Notes: generated from the letters alone by a model not told the origin. 64,000 nt of DNA from Marinomonas rhizomae (GCF_003315485.1 NZ_QNSE01000002.1:248001-312000); one strand, 5' to 3'. Counted from the stretch's first letter, positions 45,933 to 54,402 are shown. Translations and numbers: made by a program.

Positions 45933-47462
45933 ATGAAGAATAAAGAAGTACTAGTAATTGACCTATTTGCTGGGCCTGGTGGGCTGGGAGAAGGCTTCTC
46001 GTCAGTGAAAGATGAAACAGGTAATGCTGTCTTTAAGATAGGTATTTCCGTTGAGAAAGAAGCGTCAGCCCATAAAACGCTTACAACACGTGCTTTTTAT
46101 CGAAAAATTAAAGATGTTGAAGGTGGCTTAGAGAGCTACAACGCATACTTGGCTGGAAGTATTACACGTCAGCAACTTTTCGATTTATTTCCTGAGCAAA
46201 CTGAAGAGGCAGAAACCGAGACCCTTTATGGCCCTAAAGCGCTAGGTGATGATAATGAAATCATCCATGAACGAATTACCGAACTCGTAAAGCTACATAG
46301 TGATTGTCCAAAAGTCGTTATAGGTGGGCCGCCATGTCAAGCTTATTCACTGGCTGGTCGTTCTCGTAATGCAGGAATTAAAGACTATAAAGCAGAAGAC
46401 GACCATCGCAATTTTTTATATAGAGAATATTTGAAAGTACTTTCTATCGCTCAGCCTGATGCATTTGTGATGGAAAACGTTAGAGGCATACTTTCGGCCA
46501 AAATTGCCGAAAAAATCATGTTTCCAAGCATCCTAAATGATCTACGTAATCCAGAGCAAGCGACAGGTATAGCGAGTCCTAGGTACAAAATTTACTCCTT
46601 AGTTGTTGAAGCCTCAGATAAAGATAATCCAGTTTATAACGATTCAAGTGATTACCTTATAAGGGCTGAAAACTATGGAATTCCCCAAGCGCGTCACCGA
46701 GTCATTTTATTGGGTGTACGTAGCGATATAGAAAAAGCCCCCAAAACGTTGACTCGTTCTGACGAACAAGTGTCTGTTAAACAGGCGATTGATGATTTGC
46801 CTAAACTTCGAAGTGGATTCTCCAAACGTAAAGATGAACCGCAAGCATGGGAGAAGGCTGTCTCGCAAAACTCAGCACGCATAAAAACCTTATTAAAAAA
46901 GCAATTCGATGGAGTAGAAAGCCTAGACTTGCAACCATTCAATAACTTGTCTCGTTCTGCCACACAGCCTATTACTCCACTCAATTTAGTACCAAAGAGT
47001 CTTGCTGATTGGTACCGTAAAAATGAACCTTGCCAAGTGCTTAACCATGAAACACGTGGTCATATGGAAAGTGATTTACTCCGGTATGCTTACAGTGCCG
47101 CCTATACAGATATTAGAGGTGATATCTCACCTAAATCTCGAGATTTCCCAGACGAGTTAGCACCAAAACACGAAAACTGGAAGTCAGGTGCCCATGCTGA
47201 TCGCTTTAGAACGCAAGCAGCCAATAGATATGCTACAACGGTCACAAGCCACATTTCCAAAGACGGGCATTATTTTATTCATTACGATCCAAAACAATGT
47301 CGTAGCTTAACGGTACGAGAAGCGGCACGTTTGCAGACATTCCCAGATAACTACTTGTTTGAAGGCAATCGAACACAGCAGTACGTGCAGGTTGGAAATG
47401 CTGTGCCACCATACTTGGCACAGCAGATAGGGTGGGTTGTAATGAGGCTGCTTGAAGTTTAA
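45933..47462 (+). CDS. DNA (cytosine-5-)methyltransferase
   Basis: 509 residues with all the signature motifs of C5 methyltransferases: motif I 'IDLFAGPGGLGEG' (9-21), catalytic motif IV 'GGPPCQAYS' with Cys135, motif VI 'MENVRG' (180-185), motif VIII 'QARHRVILLG', and motif IX/X 'VGNAVPPYLAQQIG' near the C-terminus. A long variable region holds target recognition; the recognition sequence cannot be predicted. The ATG at 45933 is the first after an in-frame stop five codons upstream. It is followed 38 bases later by a GHKL ATPase-nuclease, suggesting a restriction-modification type system. Confidence 0.95.
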   Translation: MKNKEVLVIDLFAGPGGLGEGFSSVKDETGNAVFKIGISVEKEASAHKTLTTRAFYRKIKDVEGGLESYNAYLAGSITRQQLFDLFPEQTEEAETETLYGPKALGDDNEIIHERITELVKLHSDCPKVVIGGPPCQAYSLAGRSRNAGIKDYKAEDDHRNFLYREYLKVLSIAQPDAFVMENVRGILSAKIAEKIMFPSILNDLRNPEQATGIASPRYKIYSLVVEASDKDNPVYNDSSDYLIRAENYGIPQARHRVILLGVRSDIEKAPKTLTRSDEQVSVKQAIDDLPKLRSGFSKRKDEPQAWEKAVSQNSARIKTLLKKQFDGVESLDLQPFNNLSRSATQPITPLNLVPKSLADWYRKNEPCQVLNHETRGHMESDLLRYAYSAAYTDIRGDISPKSRDFPDELAPKHENWKSGAHADRFRTQAANRYATTVTSHISKDGHYFIHYDPKQCRSLTVREAARLQTFPDNYLFEGNRTQQYVQVGNAVPPYLAQQIGWVVMRLLEV

Positions 47463-47500
47463 TCTTTCGCATTAATAGACTGCAGTCGCAGTTAAAATAT

Positions 47501-49372
47501 ATGGATGTAAATATGCCTGATTCACTTATTCTAAAATTTGACCCAAATACAATTGAGCATCTAGGTGTTTCGCTTTATTCAAAACTCCCTAGCGTGCTTT
47601 CTGAGTTACTCAGCAATTCATGGGATGCGGATGCAAAGGTTGTAACTATCGATTTTTCTGAGCAGGAAAATGCAAAGGAGATCATCTACGAAGACGATGG
47701 CGAGGGTATGACTTTTGAAGAGCTTAATAATAAATACCTAGTCATAGGTCGTAATCGTCGTCGTGACACTCAACGACAATATAGTACTCTTGGTCGCCCC
47801 GTTATTGGAAAAAAAGGCCTTGGAAAACTGTCTGTTTTTGGTATCTGTGATGAGATCGAAGTAATTTCTATCAAAGAGGGGAAAAGAAATCATTTCACTA
47901 TGAACCTTCAAGAAATTAAGGGAAGCCGTGGAAATGAATACTCTCCAGAATTGCTTGCTTTTGATGAGCGAACCTCTGCCAAATCAGGAACTAGGATCAT
48001 TTTAAAAAAGATTCGCCGTAAAAGTGGTTTTAATTTAGATGATATTGCTCTTAGTCTTTCTAAAAAATTTATTATATTTAGTGAAATGGATACAAGAATT
48101 ACTAGAAATGGGGAGAGTGAGTCAGAAATTCATATAACCAATGATCTAAAATACCAAACTTTAAATACAGAGTTTACTTGGGAGTTTCCTGATGAAAAGT
48201 TTGACTCAGAATATTCTTACTGGGGTCAAATGAAAGGTTCTGTGATTACTTTGAAAACTCCAGTTAGAGACACAGAAATGAGGGGGATATACCTCACATC
48301 TAGGGGTAAAATTGTCAACGTTGCAAGCTTTTATGGTGCGCGTGATAATGATCAATTCCACAACTATGTTACAGGTTACTTAGAAGTCGATTTTATTGAT
48401 GATTTTGAAGATGACGTAATTTCTACTGATCGACACTCCTTAAACTGGGAGCATGAAGAAACGCGTTCTCTACAAAGCTACCTACAGACAGTTATTAAAG
48501 TCATTGGCAAAGAGTGGAGAGAACGCCGAGCCCAAGTGAAGCTAGAAGCTGTAGAAAAAGAACATAAAGTTGGGCTTGAAAAATGGAAGGCGAAGCTGCC
48601 ATCTTTTGAAAGAGATTTGGGCGAAAAGATAATTAATCCTATTTTAGAAAACTCAAACATTGATGTGGGTGAATCAGCAGAGTTAATTGGAAGCGTGATG
48701 GATAAGTTTGATAACCAAGCTTATAAAGAGTATGCGTCTTCTATAGCTGATTTATCTGAATCAGCGGAGGATATTCCTAAGTTGCTACGCTTAATGGATG
48801 AATGGAAATCTATAGAATCCAAGCAGTATCGTGATTTGGCTATTTCACGTGTCGAAGTAATAAAACAATTCGAGAACTATGTAAACACAAATACAAGAGA
48901 AGTCCCCACTCTGCATAATTTTTTGAAGAAGTTTTCATGGCTTTTAGATCCTCGGATCTTAGAGTTCCGTGATGAAGTCACGTACTCAAAGCTTCTTGAA
49001 GAAACTTATCCTGAAGAAGAGTTAGGGGAACAAGAGCGCCGTATTGATTTCTTATGTAGTAATGCTTTAGGGGAAATTCTTTATGTAATCGAAATTAAGC
49101 GTAGTAGCTATAAAGTCGATGTAAAAGCCATAGAGCAAGCTTATGAGTATGTATCCTATTTAGAAGAAAGGTATGCTTCTCAGACAGGGTTCTCGCGAGT
49201 TGTTTGTTATGTAGTTGGCGGTAGTAAATCAGAAGATAGGAAATTTAGATCGAAAGAGAAAACATATGCCGAAACTGGAGAGGTTTTTGTTAAGACATAC
49301 CGTGAACTTCTTGAGCAATCAAAAGAGTACCATAAGGAATTTATAGAAGCTTATGATCAGCATAATAGCTGA
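47501..49372 (+). CDS. GHKL (MORC/MutL-like) ATPase with C-terminal PD-(D/E)XK-type nuclease motif
   Basis: 623 residues. The N-terminal ATPase has the GHKL boxes: E35/N39 in 'LSELLSNSWDADA', 'DDGEGM' (65-70) and the lid 'GKKGLGKL' (103-110). A central charged region, probably coiled coil (about 340-450), follows. The C-terminal part has D516-X14-E531-X-K533 ('RIDFLC...VIEIKR'), a PD-(D/E)XK nuclease pattern. It follows a cytosine methyltransferase, so it is a candidate restriction factor; prokaryotic MORC-like ATPases in restriction-modification operons are known. The gene is AT-rich with frequent AGA arginine codons, unlike its neighbours. An ATG at 47513 with GGATG upstream is an alternative start. 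Confidence 0.8.
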   Translation: MDVNMPDSLILKFDPNTIEHLGVSLYSKLPSVLSELLSNSWDADAKVVTIDFSEQENAKEIIYEDDGEGMTFEELNNKYLVIGRNRRRDTQRQYSTLGRPVIGKKGLGKLSVFGICDEIEVISIKEGKRNHFTMNLQEIKGSRGNEYSPELLAFDERTSAKSGTRIILKKIRRKSGFNLDDIALSLSKKFIIFSEMDTRITRNGESESEIHITNDLKYQTLNTEFTWEFPDEKFDSEYSYWGQMKGSVITLKTPVRDTEMRGIYLTSRGKIVNVASFYGARDNDQFHNYVTGYLEVDFIDDFEDDVISTDRHSLNWEHEETRSLQSYLQTVIKVIGKEWRERRAQVKLEAVEKEHKVGLEKWKAKLPSFERDLGEKIINPILENSNIDVGESAELIGSVMDKFDNQAYKEYASSIADLSESAEDIPKLLRLMDEWKSIESKQYRDLAISRVEVIKQFENYVNTNTREVPTLHNFLKKFSWLLDPRILEFRDEVTYSKLLEETYPEEELGEQERRIDFLCSNALGEILYVIEIKRSSYKVDVKAIEQAYEYVSYLEERYASQTGFSRVVCYVVGGSKSEDRKFRSKEKTYAETGEVFVKTYRELLEQSKEYHKEFIEAYDQHNS

Positions 49373-49743
49373 CTTTAAATATTAAAGCCTATTGGCTCTT
49401 CACATATAGGTTGGTATAGGCTTATTGCCTTTAATGTCTTCAAAGCCTTCTAAGGGATGTTCAGCCAATACCTAAGTTAAGCGCTTGGTAATTATTGCTG
49501 AGGTAGATTTCTTTTATTGCAGGTTTAATGCTAGTGGAGTGGAGATTAGATCTGCTTTTTTGAACCCCTCAGAGCTATCATTGCGGCTTTGAAGAATACC
49601 TGTAGAATATTAGCGGCATCAGCTTGATTAGCAGGCGCGTTGCAAATTGAATACGATAGATCGTTGTATATTGAAAATCACACGGCCATTCATAAGTTCT
49701 CTATCTGTTTTTGTAGGGAATTAAAGAATCGCACTAGATTTGG
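49373..49743. other. Gene-free stretch behind the ATPase-nuclease gene
   Basis: 371 bases between two convergent genes. There are only short imperfect repeats (AGCC-TATT-GGCT type near 49390-49440) and no coding frame of note. It may contain decayed sequence. Confidence 0.4.
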
Positions 49744-50433
49744 CTACCAATAATCAGGTTTAAATATTGGTTTCTTCTTGGTCGGTACTTTATCAGGTAG
49801 CTGATTTGCAGCGAGTTCTTCATTCCTAACAATTGTCCGCATCCAATCTGCTTGGTTGCGAAGTGTGCCTGGTGCGCCACGTTTAATACCTTCTCTGTGT
49901 GGAAGAATGACACCAATTGTTATATGAGGAAAGTCTTCTTTGATTGCTTGAAGAGCAGGGCCGATATCAGTATCTGCAGAAACCAGCACAATTTGTTGAA
50001 TTTGATCTTCCGTGTGTAAAGCTTGTTGCTTAGACAAGAGGCGATACAGGCTAACCGCTAAATTAACATCTGTTTCCTTTTCTTCTAATTTCCAGATATC
50101 AACCTTATCTTGCCGGGACGGTCGAGTCGATTTGTTAACAAACCTTGGGGCTTGTGCTGGCTCGAGAGTATGCCTTCCCATTGTTACAGAAACACCACAA
50201 GCTTTTAGCGCTCGGATATAAGAATCCTGCGCTTCTTTTGATTGAGTTCCCCGACTCGCTAATTCTGGCTTTACTGGTGAACTAAAGTAGTAAATTGCTG
50301 CGGTTTTTGATTTAGGGTTTTCGATTGCTGTGATGTGAGTTAGTAGGGCGGGTAGGTCGAGCCACTTGTAGGAAGTATTGGCAAGTAAGCCGTAAAATAG
50401 ATTATATCCATCAATAAAAAAAGTTGTTCTCAT
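49744..50433 (-). CDS. NYN-domain (PIN-like) ribonuclease family protein
   Basis: 229 residues. The NYN/LabA-like fold is seen in 'MRTTFFIDGYNLFYG' (D8, N11), 'EKETDVNLAVSLYRLL' (about 120-135) and 'VLVSADTDIGPALQAIKEDF' (about 150-170), giving the conserved acidic residues of a PIN-type RNase site. The start at 50433 has AAGGA 8 bases upstream, just after a bidirectional terminator; the longer frame (50517) crosses that terminator and is rejected. It adjoins defence-type genes, so a role in RNA degradation during stress or defence is plausible but unproven. Confidence 0.8.
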   Translation of the reverse strand: MRTTFFIDGYNLFYGLLANTSYKWLDLPALLTHITAIENPKSKTAAIYYFSSPVKPELASRGTQSKEAQDSYIRALKACGVSVTMGRHTLEPAQAPRFVNKSTRPSRQDKVDIWKLEEKETDVNLAVSLYRLLSKQQALHTEDQIQQIVLVSADTDIGPALQAIKEDFPHITIGVILPHREGIKRGAPGTLRNQADWMRTIVRNEELAANQLPDKVPTKKKPIFKPDYW

Positions 50434-50453
50434 TTTATCTATCCTTAGATGTG

Positions 50454-50479
50454 AAAAAACCGGCCAAAGCCGGTTTTTT
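50454..50479. terminator. Bidirectional terminator upstream of the NYN gene
   Basis: AAAAAACCGGC / GCCGGTTTTTT with a 4-base loop, a perfect 11-bp stem with A and T runs on both sides. It separates the NYN gene from any transcription coming from the right and lies only 20 bases before its start codon. Whatever it terminates on the minus strand is not obvious. Confidence 0.85.
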
Positions 50480-50675
50480 CGCCTTAACAGCCAGCGTAAC
50501 TTAATCGCTGCGTACAAGGCTGAGTTGTAATACTTATGGTAGTGATCATTTTGATAACTTTGAATTTCATATAAGCTATCAATTATATAAACCTTATAAT
50601 TTCAGGCTATATCAAGGCGAATTAATCTATTTTTGTCAGAGTGCTAGAGAAAACGTGAGGTAGGCTAAAGCAAGT

Positions 50676-50710
50676 TATCAGTCTATAATTAGTCCATATT
50701 TAGACTGATA
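50676..50710 (+). promoter_or_regulatory. Operator-like inverted repeat before the Phd-type antitoxin
   Basis: TATCAGTCTA / TAGACTGATA, a perfect 10-bp inverted repeat with a 15-base spacer, ending 8 bases before the antitoxin start codon. It fits autoregulation by a Phd/YefM-type antitoxin. Confidence 0.6.
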
Positions 50711-50718
50711 GGCTTTTT

Positions 50719-50943
50719 ATGAATATTCAAACCGTGTCCTACCTGAAAGCAAATGCCAATAACCTCTCGTTAGATAATCCTTTGCACGTCACTCAGAACG
50801 GAAAAGAAGTGTATGTTGTACAAGACTCGCGGGCTTACTATGAGCAGCAAGAAACCATTGCTTTGCTTAAGCTGATCAACCTTTCTGAGCGTAGTTTGAA
50901 TCAAAAGGGTGAGCTGTCTTTGGATGAGGCATTTGATGTCTGA
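50719..50943 (+). CDS. Phd/YefM-family antitoxin
   Basis: 74 residues. 'MNIQTVSYLKANANNLSLD' and 'PLHVTQNGKEVYVVQDSRAY' are typical of Phd-type DNA-binding antitoxins with a C-terminal toxin-wrapping tail. It overlaps the toxin gene by 8 bases and has a symmetric operator just upstream. Confidence 0.85.
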   Translation: MNIQTVSYLKANANNLSLDNPLHVTQNGKEVYVVQDSRAYYEQQETIALLKLINLSERSLNQKGELSLDEAFDV

Positions 50944-51277
50944 GTCTTTTCAAGTTGTCGCTACGCCAGTATTTAAAGAGACACTTAAAAAGCTATCTGC
51001 ATTCCTAACTCGCAAACATGGGGCTGCCGTGGCCGATGACGCTCGGAGCCTAATGAAACAACAAGTTCAGGAACTGAGTCTTCATCCTTTTTCCTCCCCG
51101 ATCAGTGAGCGTTTATCCGCTTTGGGTTTTATGGACTATCGCCAAATGCTGGTAGACCAGCACAGCTTAGTTTTCTATCGAGTCGATGAAGAGGCGAACA
51201 AGGTTGTACTGATTGCTGTGATGGACAGTCGACAACGCATCGAGCAGCTGCTTTATGAAACCATGCTGGTGCTGTAG
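50936..51277 (+). CDS. RelE/ParE-family toxin
   Basis: 113 residues; toxins of this family cleave mRNA on the ribosome or inhibit gyrase. 'TPVFKETLKKLSAFLTRKHG' at the N-terminus and 'LSALGFMDYRQMLVDQHSLVFYRVD' (about 60-84), 'VVLIAVMDSRQRIEQLL' at the C-terminus show the RelE/ParE fold. The start at 50936 overlaps the antitoxin end; the longer frame from 50909 has no support. Intact as far as can be seen, unlike the hip modules nearby. Confidence 0.85.
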   Translation: MSESFQVVATPVFKETLKKLSAFLTRKHGAAVADDARSLMKQQVQELSLHPFSSPISERLSALGFMDYRQMLVDQHSLVFYRVDEEANKVVLIAVMDSRQRIEQLLYETMLVL

Positions 51278-51283
51278 ATGATG

Positions 51284-51321
51284 AAAAAGCCCGCTTCTAC
51301 ATAATGTAAAAGCGGGTTTTT
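51284..51321. terminator. Bidirectional terminator after the RelE-type toxin
   Basis: Stem CCCGCTT / AAGCGGG extended by A and T runs (AAAAA / TTTTT), with one bulged G. It serves the toxin gene on the plus strand and the small lipoprotein gene on the minus strand. Confidence 0.75.
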
Positions 51322-51351
51322 GAAATACTGTTATGACTTACAAAAAACGAC

Positions 51352-51486
51352 TTATTCGGTTGCTTCATGGATCGTTTCTTTTGTGCTGTTGTAAGCTTTT
51401 GAAGAGTCTTCTTTCACGCCTTCCCAAGTATTTGCGCAGCCAGCTAGTGCAAGTGTTACTGCAATTACTAATAATGGAAACTTCAT
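51352..51486 (-). CDS. Small entericidin-like lipoprotein
   Basis: 44-residue protein below the usual size limit of gene finders. It begins MKFPLLVIAVTLALAGC, a lipoprotein signal peptide with lipobox LAGC (Cys17), and continues 'ANTWEGVKEDSSKAYNSTKE', similar in form to entericidin-type lipoproteins. An AGAGG ribosome site lies about 7 bases before the ATG. It should be anchored in the outer or inner membrane. Function is unknown; entericidins are antidote/toxin-like lipoproteins induced in stationary phase. Confidence 0.7.
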   Translation of the reverse strand: MKFPLLVIAVTLALAGCANTWEGVKEDSSKAYNSTKETIHEATE

Positions 51487-51836
51487 GTTTAAACCTCTTT
51501 ATTGTTAGGGGTCTTTTCAGGTTAACAAAAAGTTTTGTAAAGGGTAATCCACTATTTTGATTTAACTTAGGATAAAGCATTCGATTTTTAAGCCGAACAT
51601 TGAGCTATTCTGGCGAAGGTGCTTTTAACCTAGTAAAAGTCATGACTTATTAGCCAAAAGTCTACTCGTCTATATTTCAGCGCCTTTCTTACTAAAAGCC
51701 CTAGGGAGGAGCGCTTTTTTACGATTCTCTAATCGGTCAATTTGTTTACATCAAAAGAGATTGACCTTCTTCGGCTCTGACATAGAATAGCGTCAATTTA
51801 TCCCCAGCTTGGGGTTGCTTAGAATTGAGGTGATAG
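51487..51836. other. Intergenic region between lipoprotein and sodium channel genes
   Basis: 350 bases without a coding frame of note. It holds the divergent promoters and an orphan terminator-like hairpin at 51679-51720 with six T following on the plus strand, which hints at a short plus-strand RNA in front of the channel gene. Confidence 0.45.
51679..51720 (+). terminator. Orphan terminator-like structure upstream of the channel gene
   Basis: AGCGC / GCGCT stem extended by imperfect pairs and an inner CCCTAGGG palindrome, followed by TTTTTT. No annotated plus-strand gene ends just before it. Confidence 0.45.
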
Positions 51837-52688
51837 ATGTCCAGTACATCGGTGGTTCCAACAGGTTCGATTCGTCAGAGCCTTAAAACGGTTATTGAAA
51901 ATTCGACGATACAGCGTGTTTTATTGGCATTGATTTTAATCAACGCCGTTATTCTTGGGTTGGAAACCTCGCCAGAGGTGATGACTATCGCGGGCTCATT
52001 CTTAATAGCCTTAGACAAGGCTATATTGGCGGTATTTGTTGTTGAGTTGAGTATTCGTTTGTTTGTACACCGTTTTGCGTTTTTCAAAGACGGCTGGAAT
52101 GTCTTTGACTTTATCGTTGTGGGGGTCGCCTTAGTCCCTGCCAGTGGGCCTTTTGCGGTATTACGCGCGCTGAGAGTCTTGCGGGTGCTGCGCGTACTGA
52201 CTTTTGTTCCATCGATGAAAAAAATTGTCGGGGCGTTAATCAAGTCTCTAAATGGCATGTTGTCCATTGCCATGGTGTTGGGTCTATTGTATTACGTGGC
52301 CGCGGTTATGGTGACCAAGCTGTTTGGTGAGGCGTTTCCTGAGTGGTTTGGTAGCTTAGGTGCTTCCCTATATACGCTGTTCCAGGTGATGACGCTAGAA
52401 AGTTGGTCAATGGGCATCGCGCGTCCTGTAATGGAAGCCTTCCCTTATGCTTGGGCGTTTTTTATTCCATTTATTCTGATTGCTACTTTCACTATGCTGA
52501 ATCTCTTTATTGCCGTCATCGTCAACGCAGTGCAGACCATGCATGACGATGATAACAAAGATGAGCTAGACGCTGAGAAAGTGACACAGCAACAGTTATT
52601 GGAGAAAATGCAACAACTTCAATCTGAGCTACAAGCATTGCGTCGCGACATTAATAAGCCGCAGGAAGAGGAAAGCGAGTCGCGTTAA
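51837..52688 (+). CDS. Bacterial voltage-gated sodium channel (NaChBac family)
   Basis: Forms a homotetrameric Na+ channel in the inner membrane. 283 residues with six helices: S1 about 26-42, S2-S3 about 58-100, S4 (about 107-122) with arginines at 110, 113, 116 and 119 every third residue, S5 about 140-160 and S6 about 204-232. The selectivity filter TLESWSM (186-192) is the one found in NavAb. A C-terminal coiled coil (about 246-272) fits the tetramerisation tail. Known roles are in motility and pH/Na+ homeostasis in marine bacteria. It ends 4 bases before the convergent diguanylate cyclase gene. Confidence 0.95.
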   Translation: MSSTSVVPTGSIRQSLKTVIENSTIQRVLLALILINAVILGLETSPEVMTIAGSFLIALDKAILAVFVVELSIRLFVHRFAFFKDGWNVFDFIVVGVALVPASGPFAVLRALRVLRVLRVLTFVPSMKKIVGALIKSLNGMLSIAMVLGLLYYVAAVMVTKLFGEAFPEWFGSLGASLYTLFQVMTLESWSMGIARPVMEAFPYAWAFFIPFILIATFTMLNLFIAVIVNAVQTMHDDDNKDELDAEKVTQQQLLEKMQQLQSELQALRRDINKPQEEESESR

Positions 52689-52692
52689 TCCT

Positions 52693-54402
52693 CTAAGCTT
52701 CATATACTTGAGACTGATTCCGGCCGTTTTCTTTAGCTAGGTAAAGGGCTTTATCGGCTTGGTTTATGCTGTTCTTTAAGTCGGGATTTTCTATGTCTAC
52801 AGCGGCAATACCCACGCTAACGGTAAAGTGTACGGTGTGAAGGTTGTTCACTTCTATCGCTTTCTTTTCTAGCGTTTGCCGCACCCATTCAACTAAGTTA
52901 AGCGCTTCATTAGTCGATGTATTGGTCATCAAGATAATAAATTCTTCGCCGCCATAACGAGCTAAAATGTCTTGTTCACGGCACTCCTCCATTAAGGTAT
53001 TCGCTACTTGTACGATGACTTTATCGCCAAAACCGTGACCATAGGTGTCGTTAATTTGTTTAAAATGATCAATATCAAACATGGCGATGGCTGCAGGTTG
53101 TTGAAGCTGTTTGGCCTGTTGCAGTAAATATTCCGCTTCAGTATTAAAATGACGTCGGTTGAAGAGCTGCGTTAGTGAGTCTGTTGAAGCGAGTAGTTTA
53201 AGCTCGTCTTGCGATGCTTTTATTGCTTCTAGTTTACGAATCCGATAGGCGATGATAAGTGATAAAACGAGCGCTTCGAGCATGATGCCAATGCCAACAC
53301 CGTGGCTATTCACGTAAGTAAATTCTGCTTTGCCTTTATAAAATAAGACCGCTATGGTGCTAAACACTACAAACAATCCGTGACCGAGTAAAAAGAAGGG
53401 GGCGATTGGGTGTTTACGAATGAGCATCGAGATGGTGACGGAAATACTAATGACCATCATGATAGCGGCCAGCGTACTAGAATAGTTCAGAGCCGTTATC
53501 ATATCGAACAGACCATAGACAAAGTCGCAAATCAGTAAGGTAAGAATTGATAGCAGTGCCCAATGCTCTATGGGATATTTTTTCTTGGTTTCAAAAATAT
53601 TGATCATGAAAAGCAGCAAAAATATCGGCATAGCAACTAACGACAAATGCCATTTTAGCGTGATGGAGCCAAATACATTGAAAAGATCAGCGAGTAACCC
53701 GTAAGAGAGCGCAATCCAAAATCCGCCAGCAACTAAATAACAGGCGTAAAAGAAATGCTCTCTTAATCGTGACGAGAAGAAGAGTAAGAAGTTATAGATC
53801 ATCAGCGCCAACAGCATACCTGTTAGTAAGGCGATGTCTGTGTATAACCCCAATAAGGCTCTTTTAGATTGGTCTTCATCGTATAGGTTAAGAGTAAACC
53901 ACTGGTGCGAAAACGACTGACTTTTGACCAGGAGCGTTTTGTGTTGGTGAGGCGCTAATGTGATATCAAACACCGCGCTGCCTCGATACATCCATTGTTG
54001 AGTTTCTTTTCTATCCATGTCGAGTATGCGTTCGCGAGTTAGTTCACCATTCATGATCTCATACAGTTCCACCTTATGATTGTGGTATGCATAAGGATGG
54101 TGAAGATAAATTTTGACCGGGGTTGTATTCGCATTTTCGATTTCAATTTTCGCCCATGTCATTTTTGAGGTTGTACCCAATGAGACGCCGTTTGGAGATA
54201 ACTGAAACTCTTGTTTTTGGACTTCAGAGACGGGCATTGTTTCTGTTTTATCAACAAAGTATCCCATTTGGAACTGTTCTAGCTTTATGGAAGAACCTTG
54301 AATCACTTGAGTGGGAATAGTGGCATTCGCCACACTAGAAAATCCCCATGTTACAAAAAGCAGGCATATGCGAATAAAAAGTTGAGAGTAAGAATTGATC
54401 AT
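52693..54402 (-). CDS. Diguanylate cyclase with 7TMR-DISM sensor
   Basis: 569 residues: signal peptide (about 1-27), a periplasmic 7TMR-DISM extracellular domain (about 30-175), a seven-helix 7TMR-DISM membrane domain (about 185-385), a short coiled coil and a GGDEF domain. The active-site motif is GGEEF (484-488), and a product-inhibition site R-E-Q-D lies five residues before it, so the cyclase should be active and feedback regulated. It senses an unknown periplasmic ligand and raises c-di-GMP. Confidence 0.92.
   Translation of the reverse strand: MINSYSQLFIRICLLFVTWGFSSVANATIPTQVIQGSSIKLEQFQMGYFVDKTETMPVSEVQKQEFQLSPNGVSLGTTSKMTWAKIEIENANTTPVKIYLHHPYAYHNHKVELYEIMNGELTRERILDMDRKETQQWMYRGSAVFDITLAPHQHKTLLVKSQSFSHQWFTLNLYDEDQSKRALLGLYTDIALLTGMLLALMIYNFLLFFSSRLREHFFYACYLVAGGFWIALSYGLLADLFNVFGSITLKWHLSLVAMPIFLLLFMINIFETKKKYPIEHWALLSILTLLICDFVYGLFDMITALNYSSTLAAIMMVISISVTISMLIRKHPIAPFFLLGHGLFVVFSTIAVLFYKGKAEFTYVNSHGVGIGIMLEALVLSLIIAYRIRKLEAIKASQDELKLLASTDSLTQLFNRRHFNTEAEYLLQQAKQLQQPAAIAMFDIDHFKQINDTYGHGFGDKVIVQVANTLMEECREQDILARYGGEEFIILMTNTSTNEALNLVEWVRQTLEKKAIEVNNLHTVHFTVSVGIAAVDIENPDLKNSINQADKALYLAKENGRNQSQVYEA

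Noticed and set aside
51333-51580. 75- and 71-codon frames near the small lipoprotein
   Set aside because: They are shadow frames of the 44-codon lipoprotein gene, which has lipobox and ribosome site.
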